Below, piece by piece: positions 25,156-32,633 of a stretch of DNA of 52,832 nt. The stretch's first letter is position 1. Every line of letters begins with the position of its first letter. Under the pieces are notes generated by a model. That model saw only the letters and a list, made by a program, of their open reading frames with translations, ran no database searches and was not told the origin of the DNA. This DNA is from Litorivivens sp041625575 (lineage in GTDB: Bacteria > Pseudomonadota > Gammaproteobacteria > Pseudomonadales > Spongiibacteraceae): positions 1 to 52,832 of the forward strand of contig JBFJTG010000011.1 of the NCBI GenBank assembly GCA_041625575.1, in the 5' to 3' direction. A program made the translations under genes and the position numbers.

Positions 25156-26238
25156 ATGAACACTCGCCCCCTGCGCGTCATTCAATGGGCGACTGGCAAT
25201 GTCGGGATTGAAGCCCTTTCGGGAATTATTGACAGTCCCTGCCTCGAACTCGCGGGTTTGCGCGTCTATTCACCGCATAAACTCGGTCGTGATGCAGGTG
25301 AATTGTTGGGGCGCACACCGCTGGGCGTTATAGCGACTTCGGACATTGATGAGATTCTGGCCATAGAGGCTGACTGTGTATGCTACACGCCCCTCCGGCA
25401 CAATATTGACGAGATCGTTGCACTGCTGAAATCGGGTAAGAACGTGGTAACGACAGCGGGCCTAATCTATCCGCAAGCCCTGCGAGGTTCCGTTTTTGAG
25501 CGACTAGAGCAGGCTTGCCTCGAAGGTGGTGTTTCTTTTCACGGCACCGGGCTGAATCCGGGCTGGATTGCAGAGCTGCTACCCATGGTGGCGACTTCCA
25601 TGAGCCGCAAAGTTCGTAGCGTTCACAGTCTGGAGGTGTGCGACGTTTCGGATTATGGCTCGCAGCAAATGTTTTTGGACATAATGAAATACGGGCGGCT
25701 TCCGGAAGATTTCGAGGCGGATACCCTTATCGTCGCCCATCTTGGTGATGTGTTTCGGGAATCAATCGCAATGATCGCCGCGGCAATGGGCGTCGACATA
25801 GATGAGATGCGCCACGAACGGGAGTTTGTGTTGGCAGAGAAAGATTTGAGTTGCGCGGTTGGCAAAATTGCAAAGGGAACGATCGCTGGTCAGCGGCATC
25901 GCTTTTACGGTTTCAGGGCTGGTGTGCCGCTGATTCAGATTGAGACGCGCTGGAAGGTTGTGCGCGAGGATTTGGGTGAAGGCATGCCGGCGGATGGAGA
26001 GTGCACCTGGACGATTACAGTTGAAGGCGAGCCATCCATTCGCAATATCGTCAGTCTGGCTGAAACTTTTGATCGCAGCTCTGCTGACTACGAGTGCTAT
26101 TCGTCCCGGCGCGGGATGGTCTCAATTGCGATGCACGCACTCAACGCGATACCGGTAGTTTGTGCCTCGGCATCGGGCGTCCGTACCTTTCTTGATCTGC
26201 CCCATTTTGGCGGTTCTGTTGGCGGTTTTGCAACTTGA
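25156..26238 (+). CDS. DHDPR N-terminal-like NAD(P)-dependent oxidoreductase
   Basis: The 360-residue protein begins with VIQWATGNVGIEAL (8-21), a Rossmann motif of the group annotated as dihydrodipicolinate reductase-like or 2,4-diaminopentanoate dehydrogenase-like. GKNVVTTAGLIYP (about 95-107) and FHGTGLNPGW (about 127-136) are also typical. These proteins are common in mycobacteria and in marine gammaproteobacteria that degrade lipids, and are not involved in lysine synthesis there. TGGGAGTGG precedes the ATG. It is 144 nt after the ligase gene and ends the plus-strand catabolic run. Reaction unknown. Confidence 0.82.
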   Translation: MNTRPLRVIQWATGNVGIEALSGIIDSPCLELAGLRVYSPHKLGRDAGELLGRTPLGVIATSDIDEILAIEADCVCYTPLRHNIDEIVALLKSGKNVVTTAGLIYPQALRGSVFERLEQACLEGGVSFHGTGLNPGWIAELLPMVATSMSRKVRSVHSLEVCDVSDYGSQQMFLDIMKYGRLPEDFEADTLIVAHLGDVFRESIAMIAAAMGVDIDEMRHEREFVLAEKDLSCAVGKIAKGTIAGQRHRFYGFRAGVPLIQIETRWKVVREDLGEGMPADGECTWTITVEGEPSIRNIVSLAETFDRSSADYECYSSRRGMVSIAMHALNAIPVVCASASGVRTFLDLPHFGGSVGGFAT

Positions 26239-26245
26239 TTTGACC

Positions 26246-26278
26246 AGCGAGCCGCACCCCGGTGGTGAGAGGCTCGCT
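26246..26278. terminator. hairpin between convergent genes
   Basis: AGCGAGCC (26246-26253) pairs with GGCTCGCT (26271-26278), with an inner CACC/GGTG hairpin. It lies between the stops of the DHDPR-like and porin genes. There is no clear T-run on either strand, so termination is likely but not certain. Confidence 0.5.
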
Positions 26279-26296
26279 ATCGACAAAATGTCAGGC

Positions 26297-27262
26297 TTAA
26301 AACTTGAGCTCAAGCCCGGCACCGAAGGTATCGGCATCTAGTGTTGCGGTCGGAGTGTCCGTTTCAATATTGCTGGCATAGACATACCACTTGGCAGATT
26401 TGCTCAATTTGAAATCGACGCCGAGCGCAAGCTGAGTCGTGTCAATTTTAGTGTTGTCTTCCGAGGTGCGCCCTGCCTGAGCTTTGACTTTGATGTTGTC
26501 AGTAATACCCACTGCGCCGCTTACAATAACGGTGTCTTGCGCGTCGTCAACTTTAACATTGGACAATTCGCTATCTTGCCAAAGTAATCCCACTTCATAG
26601 ATGCCTGCTGTGTAGCTGGCGATGGCGCGAACGGTGTCGCGAACAGAGGCCACTGTATTTTTGTCGATTTCGGAGTCAGCTCCCACGGCCAAGGTTAGCC
26701 CATTTGCCTGGTATTGAACGGCGGCGGATATGCCGTCTGCCAAAGATTCGCGACCGGTAGTCTCCCCTTGTTGCAGGGCGATCACGCCGGTGATGCCGGC
26801 AAAGGCGGGGGAAGTGTACTGGAGCATATTCTCTTCACGGTTTTCACCTTCGGCGTAGTTTTTGATATCGCCCCTGTGGTAGTCGTTGAATTGATCAACC
26901 TCATTGCCCAGTACTTTTAGCGGTGTATCAAAGTTACCGACGATCGCGGTTCCCCAGCTACCCTGGAGTCCACCATAGATATTGCGTTGTTTCAGTACGG
27001 TACTCGTCGTGCCTTCGTCTACATTAACCTCGTACTCAAGTTTGTAGATGGCTTGCAGCGTTTCCGATATTGCGAAGTCACCCTTGAAGCCGAGGCGGGA
27101 AGCGTTGGAGTTTTGTGACACTTCGTGATTGGTGCCGCTTTTACTGTCCACCGAGTCGTTGTTGATACTGACATTTATTTTGCCGTAAGGCGTAATTTCT
27201 GCTTGGGCAAGACCGCAAGTGGCTAGGCCGGCAATGGCCAGCGGCAGTAGTTTCTGTTTCAT
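26297..27262 (-). CDS. Gram-negative porin
   Basis: From ATG 27262 the protein has 321 residues: a signal peptide (cleavage at LAQA-EI, about residue 21), then strands of alternating polar and hydrophobic residues starting with ITPYGKINVSIN, and the C-terminal LELKF with the final Phe needed for outer-membrane assembly. Length and opening match the 16-stranded general porin family (PF13609-like). GGGAGAG before the ATG rules out the upstream start at 27418. A possible -10 (CATAAT on the minus strand) is at 27373-27368. The 647-bp empty region upstream suggests complex control. Substrate not predictable. Confidence 0.9.
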   Translation of the reverse strand: MKQKLLPLAIAGLATCGLAQAEITPYGKINVSINNDSVDSKSGTNHEVSQNSNASRLGFKGDFAISETLQAIYKLEYEVNVDEGTTSTVLKQRNIYGGLQGSWGTAIVGNFDTPLKVLGNEVDQFNDYHRGDIKNYAEGENREENMLQYTSPAFAGITGVIALQQGETTGRESLADGISAAVQYQANGLTLAVGADSEIDKNTVASVRDTVRAIASYTAGIYEVGLLWQDSELSNVKVDDAQDTVIVSGAVGITDNIKVKAQAGRTSEDNTKIDTTQLALGVDFKLSKSAKWYVYASNIETDTPTATLDADTFGAGLELKF

Positions 27263-27599
27263 CGAAGTTCTCTCCCAGAGAAGCTTTTGTAGTTGGATCG
27301 GCCTTGCCAAGTATTGCCTAGACCGAAACGAAGACTTGCCGTCGATAACCCGGCTCGTTGAGGGGCTATTATGGTCGAGGCTTGTGACAGAAATATTACA
27401 AATTCCGTCAGCCGCCAAACTTTGTCTGGAGGCACCTTTGGCAAGTATGGAGCGCTAGGCAAAACCCCCAATAGACCGGGCACTGGGTTCGCGTTAACAA
27501 GCACTCACGCTGCAGACCATATAAGGGCTGAAGATATGAAAATTGGCAGCTAATTTGCTTCTAACAGGAACATTTAGAGGTTTTGTCGCTTCGGTAATG

Positions 27600-27622
27600 T
27601 TGTCCACAGAATCTGTGGATAA
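27600..27622. promoter_or_regulatory. paired DnaA-box-like sites
   Basis: TTGTCCACA (27600-27608, one mismatch to TTATCCACA) faces TGTGGATAA (27614-27622, perfect box on the minus strand) with 5 nt between them. Confidence 0.45.
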
Positions 27623-27720
27623 GTCAGTGAATAAAATGTCAAATGTTAGTGCCAAGCAAGAGGCTAGTAGGGCTCCAGCAAACTGGCTAATTTTCACGCA
27701 TTGTCAATAAATTGTTATAA

Positions 27721-27740
27721 TACAATGATATACAATGATT
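27721..27740 (+). repeat. 10-bp tandem direct repeat
   Basis: TACAATGATA is followed at once by TACAATGATT, directly after a TATAAT sequence at 27716-27721. Confidence 0.6.
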
Positions 27741-27836
27741 ATCTCAAGCTTATGGTCACGAGTTGGTCGTATCCTGAATAAAAATTAACCGAAGTTCCAG
27801 CTTGTGAATAATTGTTACCGGCTGTTGCATAAAATA

Positions 27837-27895
27837 GTAACCTGTTACACAAAATACGGGAAAATGGGGTTTAGCGTGTTACCTGACGGTAACAC
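27837..27895. repeat. two GTTAC-type palindromes
   Basis: GTAAC-CT-GTTAC at 27837-27848 and GTGTTACC-TGAC-GGTAACAC at 27876-27895 (8-bp perfect arms). The second ends 15 nt past the queD stop. Either regulator sites or a queD 3' hairpin; no U tract follows. Confidence 0.5.
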
Positions 27896-27909
27896 ATTGT
27901 ATGCAGGGA

Positions 27910-28278
27910 TTACTTTGAAGCGGATTCGCCCCGGTAAATACATCCGCTGGTGCAGGTCTCACGTATTTCCACGGCGCTAAGTTGGGGCAAGTCGGGCTTC
28001 AACTCTTTCCATATCCAGATTGCCAAATTTTCGCTTGTGGGGTTTTCCAGCCCCGGAATGTCATTGAGGTAGTAATGGTCCAGGCGGTCGTAAGTCGGCC
28101 GGAAGGCAGCCTTAATGTCCGCAAAGTCCATGAGCCAGCCGTGCTCGGCATTCAATTCACCACTAACGCTGAGGCGCACATAAAAGGTGTGACCGTGCAG
28201 GCGGTGGCATTTGTGATCTTCCGGCACACGCGGCAGGCGATGAGCGGCTTCGAAACTGAATTCCTTAAAAACTTCCAC
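27910..28278 (-). CDS. queD: 6-carboxy-5,6,7,8-tetrahydropterin synthase
   Basis: The 122-residue protein has the zinc ligands His13 (FEAAHRL), His28 and His30 (HRLHGH), the catalytic Cys24, and the C-terminal EIRETCTSGCIYRG with the substrate-binding Glu. It makes 6-carboxytetrahydropterin from dihydroneopterin triphosphate in queuosine/7-deazaguanine synthesis. The start is GTG 28278, the only standard start before the motif. The frame stays open for 27 more codons upstream (to a TAA at 28362-28360) with a protein-like reading but no ATG, GTG or TTG. No other queuosine gene is near. Confidence 0.92.
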   Translation of the reverse strand: MEVFKEFSFEAAHRLPRVPEDHKCHRLHGHTFYVRLSVSGELNAEHGWLMDFADIKAAFRPTYDRLDHYYLNDIPGLENPTSENLAIWIWKELKPDLPQLSAVEIRETCTSGCIYRGESASK

Positions 28279-28436
28279 AGGCTTGCCCGGCAGTAACTTG
28301 AAAACGCGGCTATGGTAATGCCGCTTGCCAGCGATGTACAGCGGGAGCTCGAAGCCACATTAGTGCCTGAATTTGTTCAATAAACATTCGAACTGTTCAG
28401 CCTTTAAACAGAGGCTAAAAAAACTCCGCCTTACGT

Positions 28437-28464
28437 TTGACAAGCGAAGGGTTTACTGTAGAAT
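28437..28464 (+). promoter_or_regulatory. sigma70 promoter of the tRNA operon
   Basis: TTGACA (28437-28442), 16-nt spacer, TAGAAT (28459-28464), then a GC-rich discriminator. The tRNA-Val gene starts 18 nt downstream of the -10. Strong match and typical of growth-regulated stable RNA genes. Confidence 0.8.
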
Positions 28465-28481
28465 GCGCTCCACTCGCGTAG

Positions 28482-28557
28482 GGGTGGTTAGCTCAGCTGG
28501 GAGAGCATCTGCCTTACAAGCAGAGGGTCGGCGGTTCGATCCCGTCACCACCCACCA
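28482..28557 (+). tRNA. tRNA-Val (anticodon TAC)
   Basis: The 76-nt gene folds as a full cloverleaf: acceptor GGGTGGT/ACCACCC, D arm with AGCTCAGCTGGGAGAGC, anticodon TAC at 28515-28517 in loop CTTACAA, T arm GTTCGATCC and an encoded CCA end. It is closely similar to E. coli tRNA-Val(UAC). Confidence 0.97.
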
Positions 28558-28582
28558 TAGTATGCGAGTTGGTTTGTTATGC

Positions 28583-28659
28583 GGACCGGTAGTTCAGTTG
28601 GTTAGAATGCCGGCCTGTCACGCCGGAGGTCGCGGGTTCGAGTCCCGTCCGGTCCGCCA
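28583..28659 (+). tRNA. tRNA-Asp (anticodon GTC)
   Basis: The 77-nt gene has acceptor GGACCGG/CCGGTCC, discriminator G, encoded CCA, anticodon GTC at 28617-28619 in loop CTGTCAC, and T arm GTTCGAGTC. It is 25 nt after tRNA-Val and shares its promoter. The GTC anticodon is the one modified to queuosine, so queD lies next to a gene for a Q-tRNA substrate. Confidence 0.97.
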
Positions 28660-28674
28660 TACAAACAAAAGGAG

Positions 28675-28700
28675 CCCTGCCATCGAGCAGGGTTTTTTTT
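28675..28700 (+). terminator. rho-independent terminator of the tRNA operon
   Basis: CCCTGC (28675-28680), loop CATCGA, GCAGGG (28687-28692), then eight T (28693-28700). Confidence 0.92.
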
Positions 28701-28856
28701 CGCCTCGAAAAAGCCATTAGCTGCAGACGATCTTATCCCTGGACGCTCTTCGTACGAGATATTTGTGACTGACCGATCAGGGGCGCGGTTTCGCCGGCTG
28801 CCTTTGTTCCTTGGCTTATTGTTCTTGGCGCGACAATAAACTCGCGTCATTAATGG

Positions 28857-29465
28857 CTAGGTAGTTTTGGCCGGCGAATCGATAGCTTGCGCCCCTAATC
28901 CCGATTCGGCTTTAGGCTGTAATAGTTTTGCTGCATCTTCGGGAGATCCGCTTAGCCAGCAATTCAGCTCGCCGGGGAATAATATCAGGGGGCTTCGGTG
29001 GTGTATCCACGCGATGTCGGGGCTGGCGGCGGTGGTAATGATGGTAAAGGTTTCTTTACGTTCTCCCTCCGCTTCCCAGATTTCCCAAAGGCCGCCGAGC
29101 AATAAGGCGCGGTCGGTTTGCGGGGCTAAGGCATGACACTGCTTTTTGCCATCGATTGTTGGCCACTCGAAGTAGCGGCTTGCAGGCACGACGCAGCGCT
29201 GTGATCGTTTCCAGGCGTCTCTAAAGGCCGGCTTGTTTTCAATGCCTTCAGCCCGTGCATTAAAGGTGCTGAATTTCAGCTTGGGCTCCTTGGCCCAGCG
29301 TGGCAAGAGGGACCAGGAGCGTTCACGATATCCTTCGGCGTCGATTGTGCCGGCGGTAAGGCTTGGGCGGATGTTGAGGCGTGATGCGGCATCGTCAGGC
29401 CAGTCATGCAGAATAGCTGCCCACTCATGCATGGCCTTATTGTGTTGTTCGAACGCTCCGCACAT
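28857..29465 (-). CDS. yedK: SOS response-associated peptidase family protein (HMCES/YedK)
   Basis: The 202-residue protein has the SRAP active site: Cys2 directly after the start Met, Asn69 in FNARAE, Glu100 in ASRYFEW, and His155 in the segment IHHRSP. The usual HxRMP signature has Met at the position that is Ser158 here. YedK/HMCES forms a covalent link with abasic sites in single-stranded DNA and shields them. The start is fixed by the need for Cys2. No LexA box was seen upstream. It stands alone between the tRNAs and the aldehyde dehydrogenase gene. Confidence 0.93.
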   Translation of the reverse strand: MCGAFEQHNKAMHEWAAILHDWPDDAASRLNIRPSLTAGTIDAEGYRERSWSLLPRWAKEPKLKFSTFNARAEGIENKPAFRDAWKRSQRCVVPASRYFEWPTIDGKKQCHALAPQTDRALLLGGLWEIWEAEGERKETFTIITTAASPDIAWIHHRSPLILFPGELNCWLSGSPEDAAKLLQPKAESGLGAQAIDSPAKTT

Positions 29466-29514
29466 GTGCTATGGCGGCCCGGATTAACGAGCCGCAATTA
29501 GCTGGGTCAACTGA

Positions 29515-30948
29515 CTAGAGTCGGAACTTCAACATCATTTTGTACATCTTATCGAAGGTTGCACCGTAGGGGGGCGCCATCATTAGCAGTCCGCTCATGG
29601 GTCCCTGCTTGAAGATAGGGCGCATTTTCGAAAACTCGATAAAGCCTTCGTGCCCGTGATAATGCCCCATGCCGCTGTTGCCGACACCGCCAAAAGGCAT
29701 GTCGTGTTGGGCAACGTGCACCACGCTGTCATTGATGCACATGCCGCCGGACAAGGTGTTGTATATCACCTGCTTCTGAATCGCTTTGTTGTTGCTATAG
29801 AGATAAAGAGCCAGTGGGCGTTCATGCTCATTGATGTACTCAATAACGTCTTCGATTTTGTCGTAAGGCTTAAGCGGTAGCAGCGGACCGAAAATTTCGT
29901 CCTGCATAATCATCATCTCGGGGCTCACGTCACACACTATATGCGGTGCAATTTTGCGCAGGGTGTCGTCCTTGGCTACCTGATCCATCAGGTTAATAGC
30001 GCGAGCGCCTTTGCTGGTTGCATCCTCCAGAGTTTTGTTTATGCGCTGGTAGGCTTTCTCGTCAATGATTGAGGTGTAGTCGGCGCTGTCCAGTTTCGGA
30101 TAGCGCTGCTTGATAACGACTTTAGCCGCCTCGACAAAAGCATCGATTTTGCCTCGCGGAACAAAAACATAGTCTGGTGCGACACAGGTCTGGCCGGCAT
30201 TCAGGAATTTGCCAAACAGCAGGCGTTCAGCAGCAACCTTGAGATCAAAATCGTCTGCGATTATTGTCGGTGACTTACCGCCTAACTCCAGTGTCACAGG
30301 GGTCAGGTATTTGGCCGCTGTTTCCATGACTGTCTTTGCTGTGGTGGGGGAGCCGGTGAAAACCAGGTGATCCCAGGGCAGGTGGGTGAAGTCATGGGCG
30401 GAAACGCCAGAGACAACCGCGAGCACGCTATCGTCAAATTCGGCGCTGATTAGCTTTTCCATCAGCTTCGCCAGCGTCTGGGAGTTTGATGCCATCTTGA
30501 TAATACAGCGATTGCCTGCGGCGAGTGCGCTAATGGCAGGGCTTAGGGCGAGGAACAGGGGGTAGTTCCAGGGCGTAACAATTCCGACAACGCCTTTGGG
30601 TTGTGGGATGACCGTGTTTTTTGCGCCGAAAAAGGCCAGACCGACGTGGCGCTTCTGGGGTTTCATCCACTTTTTCAAGCGCTTGCGTGTATAGTTGCAG
30701 CCGCTAATCAGACCAAAAATCTCCAGTACCTTGGATTCCTGGCTGGGGCGATTGCCGAAATCTGTCGAAATAGCCTCGGCAATCTCATCCTGATGTTTTT
30801 CCAGCAGGGCAGCCAAGGTGTCAATGTGCTGAATACGCTCTTGTAGACTGGGGTAGGGCTCACGACGTGATGCTGTGCGCTGCGTGTCGAAAACCTGGGC
30901 AATGCGCGAGGTTTGCCTGATAGATTGTGCTTCTGCCAAATTGTTCAT
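29515..30948 (-). CDS. coniferyl-aldehyde-dehydrogenase-type ALDH
   Basis: The 477-residue NAD(P)-dependent enzyme has Glu221 (TLELGGKSP) and catalytic Cys255 (NAGQTCVAP), the cofactor motif PWNYPLFLALSP (126-137), and the class 3-like end GMGHYHGHEGFIEFSKMRPI. The branch with this C terminus is usually annotated as coniferyl aldehyde dehydrogenase, but substrates range from fatty to aromatic aldehydes. It is cytoplasmic or membrane-associated and could finish oxidation of alcohols started by the PQQ enzyme, though the two are far apart. It is transcribed alone, divergent from the coiled-coil protein gene with 290 nt between starts; I see no clear motif in that gap. Confidence 0.92.
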   Translation of the reverse strand: MNNLAEAQSIRQTSRIAQVFDTQRTASRREPYPSLQERIQHIDTLAALLEKHQDEIAEAISTDFGNRPSQESKVLEIFGLISGCNYTRKRLKKWMKPQKRHVGLAFFGAKNTVIPQPKGVVGIVTPWNYPLFLALSPAISALAAGNRCIIKMASNSQTLAKLMEKLISAEFDDSVLAVVSGVSAHDFTHLPWDHLVFTGSPTTAKTVMETAAKYLTPVTLELGGKSPTIIADDFDLKVAAERLLFGKFLNAGQTCVAPDYVFVPRGKIDAFVEAAKVVIKQRYPKLDSADYTSIIDEKAYQRINKTLEDATSKGARAINLMDQVAKDDTLRKIAPHIVCDVSPEMMIMQDEIFGPLLPLKPYDKIEDVIEYINEHERPLALYLYSNNKAIQKQVIYNTLSGGMCINDSVVHVAQHDMPFGGVGNSGMGHYHGHEGFIEFSKMRPIFKQGPMSGLLMMAPPYGATFDKMYKMMLKFRL

Positions 30949-31238
30949 GGTGCCCTCGGAACGGTCTTATAGGAATGGATTGCTCGCTCGTGTGCAGAGT
31001 ATCTTTAGTGAGCGGCTAATTAACTCGACATCCTATGCCGAATCGCACAAATAATAAACGTCTACAGCCTTCGGTCTAGAAGGGTGGTAAACAGGAAAGT
31101 CGCGTTATTTTCCCTGTTGTTGGCTGATGTTCTGTGCCTGCTAGCCCGATTACTGTGAATTTGATCCCAATTAAGCCTATGATTTACGTATAGTATCTGG
31201 GAAATTAACACTTCGCGACGTGTGGGAGCCGAAGGCGT

Positions 31239-32633
31239 ATGCCCGGAATTAAGGCAGGCAGCAATGAAGCCGTTATTTTCTTTAAGGGCGACTTGGTCGA
31301 CAAGGAGATTTTATATCCTGAATTTGAGGCCGTACTCGACGGTTATGTAGGTCTGCCGGCTTATGCCGGGAAGGTGGTCAGGGCCGTATTTTTGCAAATC
31401 AGTCCTCGCCTGAAAATACAGGCTGCCGTATTTTTTACCGTGCCCTTCGCGAGCGACGGGCAAGTTGAGGCGAGTTGGAACATCCCCTTGCAGCACCTTG
31501 CTGACCATGGCTTGAGCGGACCCGATTTAGGCGAAGGCAGTATTCGTCTCGCCTGTCGCAATTCCTGCCCTGTTGCCTGGTATAAAGACAAATTGTGGGA
31601 TCCCGAGCAGCAGGGGAATCCCTCAAGTTTTGACCTGTTAAAAGAAGCGGTGAGCCGCAATCGACTCGGCCTGCTTGTTCAGCGAGCCGCTAATGCGTCG
31701 CCCAGAGCCGCCGAAGTTTCTCCAGCGCCTGCGGCGGCGCCATTGGCAGTTGCCGAACCGGCTGCATCGCCGCCGAAATCCCGTGGCCCTGTGTTTAACC
31801 GAAAGTACCGGCGTCGCTTGGAAAATTTACGGAGTAGACACCAGTTGGAGTTGCGAACCTTGGCGGACCGGCATAAGCGCCGTGTTGAATCGCTGGAAGG
31901 CGAGCATCAGGAGCGGATGGCGAAGCAGGGAGATGTTCTGCGCGAATTAAAATCTCGCTTGTCGAAGTCCCGTCGCAAAGAGCTTGAACTGAGGGAATCG
32001 GTCGACAGTTACGAGCAGCAGTTCAACAAGATTCGTGAGCAATATGAAGATACTCTCAAGCAGGGAAGTGACTCCTACTCGACGGAACTTGCCGTATTGC
32101 GTGAACAGTTTGCTACTGAGCTTCACGGCAAACTTGCAAGCCAAGCCGAGGAGTTGAATGAGCGCGTTAGCATGCGTGAAACGGAGTTACATTACCGCGA
32201 TGAGCAAATAAGCCGTTTGCGAGAAGAGATTGGCTCGCTGAAAAAAGAGCAGCAGTTGTTGATGAAGAATGATAGTGGTCAGGTACTTCAGCGCATGACC
32301 GATACTGGCATCACCTTTGTTGCCTACCATCCCGGAATCGAGCATTTAGTACTGACGCCCGGCGAAATTATGGACTACCTCAATAACCCGATAGCCTTTG
32401 TTGCCGAGCGATGCGGAGTTGCCGAAGAGCACTATCAGGAATGGATGATGCATTACCGTTTGCCGGTTTGTCGTCATACCGACGAAGCAGGGCAGGTCTG
32501 TGGGGATCCTATCGACAAAGTGCTTAAACCGAAATTCTTCCGCCACGGTGAGGGTGATCGTTGTCGTGAGCATCAGGGGCTGCTGGATAATGTCGACCTG
32601 CCTGATCCGGCACAAGGTGCAAGTCCCCATTGA
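31239..32633 (+). CDS. coiled-coil protein of unknown function
   Basis: I do not recognise this 464-residue protein. It has three parts. Residues 1-145 form a beta-rich globular domain (NEAVIFFKGDLVDKEILYPE, later ASWNIPLQHLADHG). Residues 150-185 are a Pro/Ala-rich linker. Residues about 190-355 form a long charged coiled coil (heptads of Leu/Arg/Glu). The end, residues about 365-464, is a conserved-looking domain with GIEHLVLTPGEIMDYLNNP and a Cys/His set (VCRHTD, VCGDPI, RCREHQG) that could bind zinc. No signal peptide or membrane segment. The next gene's TTG overlaps its stop, so the two are co-translated. Possibly a cytoplasmic scaffold or sensor. Confidence 0.7.
   Translation: MPGIKAGSNEAVIFFKGDLVDKEILYPEFEAVLDGYVGLPAYAGKVVRAVFLQISPRLKIQAAVFFTVPFASDGQVEASWNIPLQHLADHGLSGPDLGEGSIRLACRNSCPVAWYKDKLWDPEQQGNPSSFDLLKEAVSRNRLGLLVQRAANASPRAAEVSPAPAAAPLAVAEPAASPPKSRGPVFNRKYRRRLENLRSRHQLELRTLADRHKRRVESLEGEHQERMAKQGDVLRELKSRLSKSRRKELELRESVDSYEQQFNKIREQYEDTLKQGSDSYSTELAVLREQFATELHGKLASQAEELNERVSMRETELHYRDEQISRLREEIGSLKKEQQLLMKNDSGQVLQRMTDTGITFVAYHPGIEHLVLTPGEIMDYLNNPIAFVAERCGVAEEHYQEWMMHYRLPVCRHTDEAGQVCGDPIDKVLKPKFFRHGEGDRCREHQGLLDNVDLPDPAQGASPH

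Larger units (their letters stand above)
27263..27909. other. gene-free region between the porin and queD genes
   Basis: No convincing reading frame is present. The stretch is AT-rich, especially 27590-27870. It contains the porin promoter region, two facing DnaA-box-like sites, a third near-match (TGTGAATAA, 27803-27811), a tandem direct repeat, a plus-strand TATAAT (27716-27721) and two GTTAC-type palindromes. Confidence 0.6.

Noticed and set aside
27494..27697. 67-residue minus-strand frame with a signal-like N terminus
   Set aside because: GTG start without a ribosome site, lies across the DnaA-box pair, and the C-terminal half has no protein-like pattern.
28279..28436. preQ1 riboswitch upstream of queD or the tRNAs
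   Set aside because: No preQ1 aptamer pattern was recognisable on either strand.
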